Of a stretch of DNA of 53,999 nt, positions 1 to 7,350 are shown in pieces (position 1 is the stretch's first letter; every line of letters begins with the position of its first letter). The notes below the pieces were generated by a model. It was not told the origin of the DNA, ran no database searches, and was given only the letters and a program-made list of their open reading frames with translations. Position numbers and translations under genes: made by a program. The DNA comes from Acidovorax sp. (GTDB lineage: Bacteria; Pseudomonadota; Gammaproteobacteria; Burkholderiales; Burkholderiaceae_C), in NCBI GenBank assembly GCA_030692685.1, contig JAUXZO010000217.1, positions 1-53,999 on the forward strand, written 5' to 3'.

Positions 1-42
1 GCGCGGGGCTTCAACAAGCCCAGCCCGAACGGTTCTGAGTGA
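1..42 (+). CDS. C-terminal tail of an upstream gene (partial)
   Basis: Frame 1 is open from the window edge to a TGA at 40-42 and ends in residues ARGFNKPSPNGSE. In cox-type clusters the gene before the VWA protein is often a MoxR-type AAA ATPase (CoxD), so this could be its tail, but 13 residues cannot show that. Frame 3 also closes nearby (TGA at 36-38), so the choice of frame is uncertain. Confidence 0.35.
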   Translation, partial: ARGFNKPSPNGSE

Positions 43-89
43 TTCAACGCGAATCCGTATCCCGTACGAGAAGGTGTGAAGTCGCAACC

Positions 90-1304
90 ATGGTGGAATC
101 CACAACCATCTCCCAACTCGGCGACGCCCGCACCGGCAAGCTCGCCGACAACCTGAGCGGCTTTGGCCGCACCTTGCGCCGCGCTGGTGTGCGGGTGGAT
201 GCGGCCCGCATGGCGCTGGCCCAGCAGGCCGTGATGCTGGTGGGCGTGGGGCGCGGCGATTTCAGCGCTGCGCTGGAGGCCGTGCTGGTCAGCCGCGAAC
301 AAGACCGCATGGTCTTTCGCGAGTTGTTCGACGCTTATTTTCGCAATCCCAACGTCGCCCAAAAGCTGCTCGCGCAGATGCTGCCCAGTGCCGAATCCAA
401 GGCCCAGCCAGTCAAGCGCCGCCCGCGTGTGAGCGAAGCCCTGGCCCCGGTGCGTGCTGCGCGCAATGCGCCCGCGCCGCGCGAGGAAGACAAGATCGAG
501 TTCGACGCCGCCATGACGGCCAGTGACCTGCAGCGCCTGCGGGAGGCCGACTTCAACCAGCTATCTGCCAGCGAATACCTGCTGGTGGAGCGCCTGGCGC
601 GCGAAGTGCCTTTGCCCCTGCCGCACTATGCTGCACGCCGCACGCGGCCCGGTGTGCGTGGTAGCCGCCCGCACTGGCCGGGTGCGATGCACCTTGCGGC
701 TCGCACAGGGGGCGAGGTGTTGCGGGTGCCCCTGTTGCAGCGGCGCCAGCAGCCGGTGCCGCTGTTGGTGCTGGTCGATGTGTCGGGCTCGATGGAGCGC
801 TATGCGCGGCTGCTGCTCGCGTTTTTGCATGCCGCCACCGCACCGCGCCACACGGGCGCTGCCTTGCGCCGCGACGTGTTTGCATTTGGCACCGGTTTGA
901 CTGAGTTGACCCCAGCGTTTCGCCTGGCCGACACCGACGCGATGCTGGAGGCCGCGAGCCATTCCATTCAGGACTTTGCGGGTGGCACCCGCATGGGCGA
1001 CAGCCTGGCCCAGTTGCGTCTGCAGCACGCCCGGCGGCTGGTGGGGCGCCGCACACTGGTGCTGCTGATCACCGACGGGCTGGACACGGGCGCGCCCGAA
1101 GTGCTGGAGCGCGAGCTGGGCTGGCTGCGCCGCCACTGTGGCCGCCTGCTGTGGCTCAACCCGCTGCTGCGTTTTGACGGCTATGCGCCCACCGCGCGGG
1201 GCGCATCGGCACTGCACCGCCAGGCCCACGGCATGGTGGCTGTGCACAACCTGAGCCGCCTGCAAGACCTGGCGGCCAGCCTGGCCGCCGTGCTGCGGCA
1301 GTGA
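90..1304 (+). CDS. coxE: VWA domain protein, CoxE-like
   Basis: A soluble von Willebrand factor A protein of 404 residues, of the CoxE type that works with a MoxR-like AAA ATPase to mature molybdenum hydroxylases such as aerobic CO dehydrogenase. A complete MIDAS metal site is visible: DVSGS (D230, S232, S234), a downstream Thr in GGTRMGDSL, and TDGLDTG. The N-terminal KLADNLSGFGRTLRRAG resembles the CoxE N-terminus. I chose the ATG at 90, preceded by AGAAGG. An in-frame GTG at 39 would overlap the previous stop, but the extra 17 codons include rare AGA-AGG and look non-coding. CoxG and an XdhC protein follow on the same strand, which supports the assignment. The hydroxylase subunits themselves are not in the window, so the target enzyme is unknown. 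Confidence 0.82.
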   Translation: MVESTTISQLGDARTGKLADNLSGFGRTLRRAGVRVDAARMALAQQAVMLVGVGRGDFSAALEAVLVSREQDRMVFRELFDAYFRNPNVAQKLLAQMLPSAESKAQPVKRRPRVSEALAPVRAARNAPAPREEDKIEFDAAMTASDLQRLREADFNQLSASEYLLVERLAREVPLPLPHYAARRTRPGVRGSRPHWPGAMHLAARTGGEVLRVPLLQRRQQPVPLLVLVDVSGSMERYARLLLAFLHAATAPRHTGAALRRDVFAFGTGLTELTPAFRLADTDAMLEAASHSIQDFAGGTRMGDSLAQLRLQHARRLVGRRTLVLLITDGLDTGAPEVLERELGWLRRHCGRLLWLNPLLRFDGYAPTARGASALHRQAHGMVAVHNLSRLQDLAASLAAVLRQ

Positions 1305-1343
1305 CTCCGTTCAAGAATACCGACATAACGAGAGGAATCCACC

Positions 1344-2003
1344 ATGGAAATGCAAGCCAGCCGAACCCTCGCCGTGAGCCAGCAGCAGGCCTGGGAGGCG
1401 CTCAACGACCCCGAGGTGCTCAAGCTGTGCATCCCTGGCTGCGACAAGGTGGAACCCACGGGCGAAAACCAGTACGCCGTGGCGATGGCCCTCAAGATCG
1501 GCCCCGTGTCGGCCAAGTTCGCGGGCAAGATCACGCTGTCTGACATCGTGCCGCCCGAGAGTTACACCATCGCTTTTGATGGATCTGGCGGGGTGGCCGG
1601 GTTTGGCAAGGGCAATGCGCGGGTCAAACTGGTGCCGTTGCCTGCTGATGCCTCCCATGCGGTGGGGCAGGACAACTGCGAGCTGCACTACACCGTGCAC
1701 GCCACTGTGGGCGGCAAGATCGCCCAGCTGGGTCAGCGGCTGATCGACGGCGCCGCGAAGACGATGGCCGAGGATTTTTTTAAACGCTTTGACAACGAGA
1801 TGCAGCGCCGCCATCCCCGCGCAGAGCTGGTGGATTCGGCGCACGGGCCCGACACCGTGCCGGCTGAAGGGCCCACCCAGCCCGGCGCCCTGACGGCGCT
1901 GGCGGCATCTGCGGGTGAGAACAATCCCCCGAGCGGCATACCTGTTTGGGTATGGGTGGCGGGCGCCGCGGCGTTGGTGGTGTTAGCGTGGGTGATTAAC
2001 TGA
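1344..2003 (+). CDS. coxG: CoxG family SRPBCC protein
   Basis: A 219-residue protein with an N-terminal START/SRPBCC fold (about residues 1-150) and a single C-terminal membrane helix (about 197-217, IPVWVWVAGAAALVVLAWVI). The start MEMQASRTLAVSQQQAWEAL, the motif CIPGCDKVE and a glycine-rich GSGGVAGFGKGNARV segment are typical of CO dehydrogenase subunit G. Family members are thought to anchor the Mo-hydroxylase to the membrane or link it to quinones. AGAGGA lies just before the ATG, and the gene is 39 bp after coxE, so the two are probably co-transcribed. The spacer after it contains a GC-rich repeat. Confidence 0.85.
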   Translation: MEMQASRTLAVSQQQAWEALNDPEVLKLCIPGCDKVEPTGENQYAVAMALKIGPVSAKFAGKITLSDIVPPESYTIAFDGSGGVAGFGKGNARVKLVPLPADASHAVGQDNCELHYTVHATVGGKIAQLGQRLIDGAAKTMAEDFFKRFDNEMQRRHPRAELVDSAHGPDTVPAEGPTQPGALTALAASAGENNPPSGIPVWVWVAGAAALVVLAWVIN

Positions 2004-2090
2004 TTTCCCCTGAGCCGCTTCGCGTCATCCCCCTGGGGGACGCCTCCGGTGGCCCGGCGAAGCCGGTTCCACGGTGGCGCTGGTATCGAG
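2004..2090. repeat. GC-rich intergenic repeat
   Basis: The coxG-xdhC spacer contains a GC-rich, hairpin-prone stretch: CCCCCTGGGGG near 2030 and a GGCCCGGCGAAGCCGG dyad near 2052. It resembles GC-rich intergenic elements I recall from Comamonadaceae. It shares themes (CCCCC-GGGGG hairpin, GGCCCGGCG) with the 84-bp repeat found inside mdtB. Relationship inferred by eye only. Confidence 0.45.
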
Positions 2091-2167
2091 GCGCGACAGT
2101 TTTTGAAGGCCGGGGTAGCGGCAGTGCAGTGGGTTCGGAACCCTGTAAATGAATAGGTGATGAGGAA

Positions 2168-3268
2168 ATGGAAAACCTGGATGTGATGGTGTTGCGTACG
2201 CTGCAGGGCTGGCGTGCCGCCGGGCGGCGGGCACTGTTGGCCACGGTGGTGCGCACCTGGGGCTCGTCGCCCCGGCCTGTGGGGTCCATCATGGCGCTGT
2301 GCGAAGACGGGGCGGTGGTGGGTTCGGTGTCCGGCGGCTGCATAGAGGACGATCTGATCGACCGGCATACGCGGGCTTACGCCCAAAGTGCGCCCGCATC
2401 CAACGCGGGGAGCCCCACAGACCACCCCACAGACCACCGCATCCCCAGCGGGCCTCCGACGTTTGTGAAGTACGGAGTCACCGCCGACGAAGCGCATCGC
2501 TTCGGTCTGCCCTGCGGCGGCACACTGGAACTGCTGCTGGAGTTCGACCCCGACCCCGACAGTCTGGCGGCGTTGATTGCTGCGCTGGGAGCAGGACGGT
2601 TGATGCAGCGCACCGTGCGCCTGGCCGATGGCCTGGTCGCCCTGCAGCCCGCAGCGGCCCCTGCCGACCTGGTGGTGGACGCCCAGCAACTCACCAATAC
2701 CTTTGGTCCCGAATACCGCATGCTGTTGATCGGTGCAGGCCAGCTGGCCGAGTACCTGGCCACCATGGCGCTCTTCAATGGTTTTGCGGTCACGGTGTGT
2801 GACCCGCGCGAGGAGTATCGAGGCAGCTGGAGCGTGCCTGCTGCGACGGTGGTCAGCGACATGCCCGACGATGTGGTGCTGGCCTTCAAGCCCGACCGGC
2901 GCAGCTGCGTGGTGGCGCTCACGCACGACCCCAAGCTGGATGACCTGGCGCTGCTGGAGGCCCTGAACACCGAGGCTTTCTATGTGGGCGGTATCGGATC
3001 GCGCCGCAATAACGAGGCGCGCCGCGCCCGCATGATCGAACACTTCGACCAGTCGGAGGAAAGCCTGGCGCGCCTGCGCGGGCCGATTGGCATCTACATC
3101 GGCAGCAAGACGCCGCCCGAGATTGCGGTAAGTGTGATGGCCGAGATCCTGGCTGTCAAAAACGGGGTGACCCTGCCGCGCGACATGGAAGTGGCCCAGG
3201 CCAAGAACGACCGCGAACTGGCGCACAACGACCCCGGTGCGCTGGTGTGTGGGGTGCGCGCAGCGTAG
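2168..3268 (+). CDS. XdhC/CoxI family Mo-cofactor protein
   Basis: A 366-residue XdhC/CoxI-family protein. This family binds molybdenum cofactor and helps sulfurate and insert it into xanthine dehydrogenase-like or CO-dehydrogenase-like enzymes. The N-terminal XdhC/CoxI domain (about 1-80) shows TWGSSPRPVGSIMAL and SVSGGCIEDDL. The conserved PCGGTLELLLEF follows near residue 115-127. The C-terminal half is a Rossmann fold with GAGQLAEYLA and ends in the family's YVGGIGSRRN and GPIGIYIGSKTPPEIAVS motifs. It is downstream of coxE and coxG and probably in the same operon, but separated from coxG by about 160 bp of repeat-containing DNA. It is convergent with the phosphatase gene, with two bases between the stop codons. 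Confidence 0.88.
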   Translation: MENLDVMVLRTLQGWRAAGRRALLATVVRTWGSSPRPVGSIMALCEDGAVVGSVSGGCIEDDLIDRHTRAYAQSAPASNAGSPTDHPTDHRIPSGPPTFVKYGVTADEAHRFGLPCGGTLELLLEFDPDPDSLAALIAALGAGRLMQRTVRLADGLVALQPAAAPADLVVDAQQLTNTFGPEYRMLLIGAGQLAEYLATMALFNGFAVTVCDPREEYRGSWSVPAATVVSDMPDDVVLAFKPDRRSCVVALTHDPKLDDLALLEALNTEAFYVGGIGSRRNNEARRARMIEHFDQSEESLARLRGPIGIYIGSKTPPEIAVSVMAEILAVKNGVTLPRDMEVAQAKNDRELAHNDPGALVCGVRAA

Positions 3269-3270
3269 TG

Positions 3271-3780
3271 CTACAGCGGCTGGGACCGTAACTGCAACTG
3301 CTGTCGCACGTGGTGCAGCAGCCCTTCACAGGCGTCTTCCACCAGGTCCAGCACCTCTTCAAAACCCGCGGCCCCACCGTAGTACGGATCGGGCACCACC
3401 GGGCTCTCGAACTGTTGGCAGAACTCGGTCATGCGGCGCAGCTTGCGGGCTTGTTCGGGCGGGCAAAGGTCTTGCGCCAGCGCCAGGTTGTCCCAGTCCA
3501 TCGCCAGGATCAAGTCGTACTGGTCGAAGTCGGTGGCCAGCATTTGCCGCGCGCGGAGATCCGACAGGTCATAACCCCGTTGCGCCGCATGCCGCTGGGT
3601 GCGTTCGTCCGGCGCCTTGCCGGGGTGGTAATTGTGGGTGCCGGCCGAGTCCACACGAACCTGGTCCGCGAGACCGCTGTGCGCTACCTTGTGGCGGAAC
3701 ACACCGTGGGCTGTGGGGCTGCGGCAGATGTTGCCCATGCAGACAAACAGGACCGAATATGTGGCGGCGGGCTTGTGCAT
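3271..3780 (-). CDS. Low-molecular-weight protein tyrosine phosphatase
   Basis: A cytoplasmic phosphatase of 169 residues. The active-site loop VCMGNICRSP (CX5RS) is near residues 13-22, and the general-acid loop DPYYGG is near residue 130. Both match the low-molecular-weight PTP family (YfkJ/Etp/Wzb-like), and the length is normal. Family members remove phosphate from protein tyrosines, and some are tied to capsule export. No polysaccharide gene is nearby, so the substrate is open. It lies 16 bp downstream of the GST gene on the same strand. Confidence 0.93.
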   Translation of the reverse strand: MHKPAATYSVLFVCMGNICRSPTAHGVFRHKVAHSGLADQVRVDSAGTHNYHPGKAPDERTQRHAAQRGYDLSDLRARQMLATDFDQYDLILAMDWDNLALAQDLCPPEQARKLRRMTEFCQQFESPVVPDPYYGGAAGFEEVLDLVEDACEGLLHHVRQQLQLRSQPL

Positions 3781-3796
3781 GTCACTCAGCAGATGT

Positions 3797-4504
3797 TCAG
3801 GCCGACATCACTACCGGGCCACCCTTGGCAATGCCGCGCTGGTAAGCCGGGCGCGCCTTCATGCGTTGTTGGTAGGCCTTCAGCTGGGGGCAGGCACTGG
3901 CCTTGCGGGTGCGCGACAGGGCCGCCTCTACGGCAAAACTCATTTGAAAATCGGCCATGGTGAGGTGCTCGCCTGCGAACCAGGTGTTTTTGCCCAAATG
4001 GCTTTCCATGAAGTCGAGTGCCGTGTCCAGGTTGGGGTCGATCACCTTCTCCTGCACCTTGCCGCACAGTGCCTTGGCGATGGGTTTGACGAAAAACGGC
4101 ATGGGCTGTCCGGGGATGGCCATGAACACCAGCTTCATCACCAGCCAGTTCATCAACGAGCCTTCGGCGTAGTGCATCCAGAAGCGGCACTGGCGGTACT
4201 CGGGTGTGCCGCGGACCGGCTGAAGATGGGCCAGATCGCCGCCAGCCTGCGCGCCATAGGTCTCCACCAGGTATTCGACGATGGCGCCGGATTCCGCAAT
4301 CACCTCGTCGCCATCTGTGATCACCGGTGATTTGCCCAATGGATGGATCTTTTTAAGCTCAGGCGGCGCCAGCTTGGTGGCCTTGTCGCGCTGATAAATT
4401 TTCAGCTCGTACTGGACTCCGAGTTCTTCCAGGAGCCAGAGGATGCGCTGCGAGCGCGAGGTTTCGAGGTGGTGGACTGTGATCATCCGATCCATCTTAT
4501 TCAT
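3797..4504 (-). CDS. Glutathione S-transferase
   Basis: A GST of about 235 residues with an N-terminal thioredoxin-like domain beginning ITVHHLETSRSQRILWLLEE. The glutathione-binding cis-Pro and Ser-Gly regions are visible as GKSPVITD and AESGAIVEYLV. The C-terminal all-helical domain ends in PQLKAYQQRMKARPAYQRG. The exact start is uncertain: ATG codons at 4504, 4495 and 4486 are all in frame, and the conserved sequence begins at the last. Substrate class cannot be assigned. It is probably co-transcribed with the tyrosine phosphatase. Confidence 0.92.
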   Translation of the reverse strand: MNKMDRMITVHHLETSRSQRILWLLEELGVQYELKIYQRDKATKLAPPELKKIHPLGKSPVITDGDEVIAESGAIVEYLVETYGAQAGGDLAHLQPVRGTPEYRQCRFWMHYAEGSLMNWLVMKLVFMAIPGQPMPFFVKPIAKALCGKVQEKVIDPNLDTALDFMESHLGKNTWFAGEHLTMADFQMSFAVEAALSRTRKASACPQLKAYQQRMKARPAYQRGIAKGGPVVMSA

Positions 4505-4594
4505 ATTCAATATGCGCCGGGTGCAACACTGTTGTGGCGCAGCGCATTTGCTCTGAGCGCGTGCGCTTCTCCTCGCTACCGTACAAAGAGCGGG

Positions 4595-5350
4595 TCAGAG
4601 CCGAGCCAGGAAGGCTCGCAACTCCAGCCAATGCTCCACACACTGCTCTGCCACCAAATGGGAGGCCGAGGTTTCGAGTTGTTGCGCTCGCACGCTGGCG
4701 CTCGGATGACCAAGTGTCAGTAGTACGGTGGCCAAACTGTGCGCAAGGCGACGCAGAGCCGGCCAGTCCTGCGCCGCGCAGGCAGCGTCCCCTAGTTTTA
4801 CATCTGCGTGAAACTGGTGCAGGCAGCTGTCCCTGTAGGCCTTGAAAAGGAAGGCATCACCTGCGAAGTGAGTTGCAATGGCTTGCGCCTCATCGGTTTC
4901 TGCGCTGTTGGCACTGATCGAATCAGCGGTTGCGGTTTCGGTTTCGGTTGCGGGCGTACGGGCAGGCTGGTCAGTATTCAGATGAAGCGCATCGCGCACG
5001 CAAGCTTCCAGGTCCAGCACGGAGGCAGGCTTGGACAGCAGGCGCCACACCTTCATGGCCATCATCTGTTCACGGACCGCGGGCGTAAGCCCCGCGCTGA
5101 ACACTGCGACCGGCACTTTGCCGCCCAGCGCTGGATCGTTGAGCAGTTGCTGCACCAGGTCGATGCCCGATTCTCCGGGCAGCATCAGGTCGGTGATGAT
5201 CAACCGCACGCTGTCGGTGTGCAGTGCCTGCATGGCATCCGGCACGTTGGTGCAAATCACCAGTTCAATGGGTAGCTCGTCCAGCGCCATCTGCACAAAG
5301 CGGGCAATGGAGGTGTCGTCCTCCACCAGCAGCACGCGAGGCAGTGTCAT
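4595..5350 (-). CDS. Response regulator with C-terminal HPt-like domain
   Basis: About 251 residues. An N-terminal receiver domain (LLVEDDTSIARF; phospho-Asp in IITDLMLPGESG; Lys in LLSKPAS) is joined by a Thr/Glu/Ala-rich linker (about 135-165) to a C-terminal helical HPt-like domain. The candidate phospho-His is in RRLAHSLATVLLTLG. The usual HPt HxxKG motif is degraded here (HSLAT). The ATG at 5350 overlaps the stop of the upstream HTH-REC gene (ATGA), so the two are translationally coupled. A GTG at 5377 is an alternative start. The pair probably acts in one phosphorelay with the divergently transcribed receiver protein, HD-GYP protein and kinase. No output domain is seen. Confidence 0.82.
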   Translation of the reverse strand: MTLPRVLLVEDDTSIARFVQMALDELPIELVICTNVPDAMQALHTDSVRLIITDLMLPGESGIDLVQQLLNDPALGGKVPVAVFSAGLTPAVREQMMAMKVWRLLSKPASVLDLEACVRDALHLNTDQPARTPATETETATADSISANSAETDEAQAIATHFAGDAFLFKAYRDSCLHQFHADVKLGDAACAAQDWPALRRLAHSLATVLLTLGHPSASVRAQQLETSASHLVAEQCVEHWLELRAFLARL

Positions 5351-6027
5351 GAAGGCGTCTTCGCGGACTGCAGACACGCCGAAAGGGCCGCTGGCAGCTC
5401 TGCCACCAGCCTCGGTTTGTGGATGACCTGGACGCCTTGCAAGGCAAATGCGTAAGGTTCCCGCTGTTGCGCATCCAGCGAGGTCACGACAATCAGGTGG
5501 CTTCGCGCGAATTGTGGCTGCGAGCGCAGCGCCGTGATCAGCGTAGCGCCGTCAATGCCTGGCAGCAGGATGTCCACGATAAGCACATCTGGCTGTGTTT
5601 GGCCGTACATGGCCAGACCGGCAATTCCGTCATTGGCCACATGCAGCACAACGTCCGGGAAATGCTGCTGCACGATCAAGCCCACCAGATTCTGGAAGTG
5701 CACGGAGTCCTCGATCAAAAGAACCTGTTGCACGCCGACTGCCACTTTGAGAGGCGGAGAGGGCGGTTTCTTGACTGAAGTGCTTGCAGGACCTGCCGTG
5801 GCGGGAAGCGTTGCTTTATCGGCCCCGGTATGCCCGCGGGCACTGAGCCAGCGCTCTACCGATGCGCGCGAGATTCTGCGATGTCCACCAGGCGTTTTCC
5901 AGGCCTCTAGTTCATTGCGATCCACCATGAGTTGGACGGAGCGCACGGCCATGCCAAGCATCTTGGCAACCTCCAGCGTGGTGCAGTTGTCGAGGGGGGG
6001 CAGTGGGGGGTGTGTGTCAGATTGCAT
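5347..6027 (-). CDS. HTH (MerR/excisionase-type) protein with C-terminal receiver domain
   Basis: About 226 residues. The N-terminus (about 12-65) is a MerR/excisionase-like winged helix: TTLEVAKMLGMAVRSVQLMV and WKTPGGHRRISRASVERWL. After a Pro/Ala linker, a full receiver domain follows (LLIEDS; phospho-Asp in VLIVDILLPGIDG; VVTSL; Lys in VIHKP). This DNA-binding-then-receiver order is the reverse of classical response regulators. It is likely a phosphorylation-controlled transcription factor for the local signalling genes. The ATG at 6027 was chosen over an upstream TTG at 6048. It diverges from the receiver/HD-GYP operon across an AT-rich 144-bp spacer and overlaps the downstream REC-HPt gene by 4 bp. 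Confidence 0.84.
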   Translation of the reverse strand: MQSDTHPPLPPLDNCTTLEVAKMLGMAVRSVQLMVDRNELEAWKTPGGHRRISRASVERWLSARGHTGADKATLPATAGPASTSVKKPPSPPLKVAVGVQQVLLIEDSVHFQNLVGLIVQQHFPDVVLHVANDGIAGLAMYGQTQPDVLIVDILLPGIDGATLITALRSQPQFARSHLIVVTSLDAQQREPYAFALQGVQVIHKPRLVAELPAALSACLQSAKTPS

Positions 6028-6065
6028 GGCTAACGTATTTTCGCGCAAATTTCTTGTGTTTGAGC

Positions 6066-6094
6066 TTGCATTTGATAAATATGATCGATATGAT
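6066..6094 (+). promoter_or_regulatory. Candidate sigma-70 promoter
   Basis: TTGCAT (6066-6071), a 17-bp spacer and TATGAT (6089-6094) lie in the unusually AT-rich spacer between the divergent HTH-REC and receiver genes. It would start transcription about 70 bases before the ATG at 6172. Identified by eye only. Confidence 0.4.
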
Positions 6095-6171
6095 TCGTTA
6101 AATCAAAAAATTACGACTAAAGCTGATTTTTAACCGTTTAAGTGATCCAAACCTTTGAAAAGGCACGTCTC

Positions 6172-6543
6172 ATGAAAAAAATCCTGATCGTTGAAGACCA
6201 CATGGATATTCGCAAGCTGCTCAGAATGACGCTGGAGTTTGATGATTTCGAGATCCATGAAGCAGCCACTGGTGATGTCGGTTGGGCAATGGCGCAAGAA
6301 CTTCGGCCTCACATGGTTCTGCTCGACGTGATGATGCCGGGGGCTCTCAATGGGCTGGAGGTGTGTCGGCTTATCAAAGACGATCCCCGGATGCGGCACA
6401 CTAAAGTGATCATGCTCACCGCGCGGGTGCAGGCGGCGGACCGGGAGGCGGGTGCTGCAGCGGGGGCGGATGACTACCTCATGAAGCCTTTCAGCACGCT
6501 GCAGGTACTGGAGACCATCTACCGCATGGAGGCAGCCCTGTGA
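6172..6543 (+). CDS. Single-domain response regulator
   Basis: A 123-residue protein that is almost entirely a receiver domain. The acidic pair is in ILIVEDHMD, the phospho-Asp in VLLDVMMPG, the Thr in MLTAR and the Lys in LMKPFS, so all active-site residues are intact. The ATG at 6172 has AAAAGG about 10 bases upstream. An in-frame GTG at 6142 is less likely. Its stop overlaps the GTG start of the HD-GYP gene (GTGA), so the two proteins are made together and in stoichiometry. Together they resemble an RpfG-type REC-HD-GYP regulator split into two polypeptides. Confidence 0.9.
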   Translation: MKKILIVEDHMDIRKLLRMTLEFDDFEIHEAATGDVGWAMAQELRPHMVLLDVMMPGALNGLEVCRLIKDDPRMRHTKVIMLTARVQAADREAGAAAGADDYLMKPFSTLQVLETIYRMEAAL

Positions 6544-7316
6544 ACGACGGTTGCTCTCGACGCGACTGTCCGTTGGCTGGCGGTCAGGAGCGGCAGTTCG
6601 ATGAAGAGGCGGGGGCGCAAATGGAGTGTTTTGTGCAGGATTTCGGGCGCATGTACCGCGAGCGCAACGAAGCGTTGCGCGAGGTGACTCGGGCACATCA
6701 GTCGGCTCTGCTGCAGTTGTCCCTGGCTGCAGAGATGAAGGACGGCGATACCGGTGTGCACATCGTGCGGATGGGATATCTGGCAGAGGCGCTGGCCCTT
6801 TGCCTGGGTCAAAGCCCTGCTTACGCCAGCATGCTGCGCCAAGCTGCGCCGATGCACGATATTGGCAAAATCGGAATCCCGGACTGTGTGTTGAAGAAGC
6901 CAGGCCCGTTGACCGAAAAGGAGCGCCAAGTCATGAACACCCATCCCGCCATGGGAGCGGAAATTCTGGGGCGATCGCACATTCCTGTTTTCCTTATGGC
7001 GGCGGAGCTTGCATTGACGCACCATGAGCGCTATGACGGCAGCGGATATCCGGCGGGCCTTGTGGGTGACGCGATACCTCTTTCGGGCCGAATCACGGCA
7101 GTGGTGGATTTTTTTGACGCTTTGACGATGGATCGTGTGTATCGGCCTGCTTTTACGGTAGAGCGGGCTATGTCCATGCTGGTCGCAGAAAGTGGCGTTG
7201 CGTTTGACCCGATGGTCGTGAATGCGTTCGTGGCCCATGCAGAAGAAATTGATGCATTGCGGTGCCGGATCACGCGGGAGCGCCCCTCCTTCGATGCATT
7301 GATCGACTCCTTGTGA
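6540..7316 (+). CDS. HD-GYP domain c-di-GMP phosphodiesterase
   Basis: 258 residues starting at a GTG that overlaps the previous stop. After an N-terminal linker/coiled-coil (about 15-70), an HD-GYP domain shows all metal-binding motifs: MHDIGKIGIPD, the His in NTHPAMGAEIL, THHERYDGSGYP and VVDFFDALTMDR. The family hydrolyses cyclic di-GMP to pGpG/GMP in the cytoplasm. The protein lacks its own receiver domain, which is encoded immediately upstream as a separate gene, suggesting control by protein-protein contact. An orphan periplasmic binding protein and a sensor kinase follow, so the cluster may convert a periplasmic ligand signal into c-di-GMP breakdown. Confidence 0.92.
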   Translation: MNDGCSRRDCPLAGGQERQFDEEAGAQMECFVQDFGRMYRERNEALREVTRAHQSALLQLSLAAEMKDGDTGVHIVRMGYLAEALALCLGQSPAYASMLRQAAPMHDIGKIGIPDCVLKKPGPLTEKERQVMNTHPAMGAEILGRSHIPVFLMAAELALTHHERYDGSGYPAGLVGDAIPLSGRITAVVDFFDALTMDRVYRPAFTVERAMSMLVAESGVAFDPMVVNAFVAHAEEIDALRCRITRERPSFDALIDSL

Positions 7317-7350
7317 GATCTCTCGCAACCCTTGAAACTGGATCCAAGAT

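Noticed and set aside
39..89. GTG start for the CoxE-like gene overlapping the upstream stop
   Set aside because: The extra codons include AGA-AGG and look non-coding; the ATG at 90 has AGAAGG upstream. Not excluded.
1733..3226. Antisense frame of 497 aa over coxG and the XdhC gene
   Set aside because: No recognisable domain; both sense genes match families end to end.
6540..6543. Programmed frameshift joining receiver and HD-GYP
   Set aside because: The overlap is a plain GTGA start/stop, with no slippery heptamer seen.
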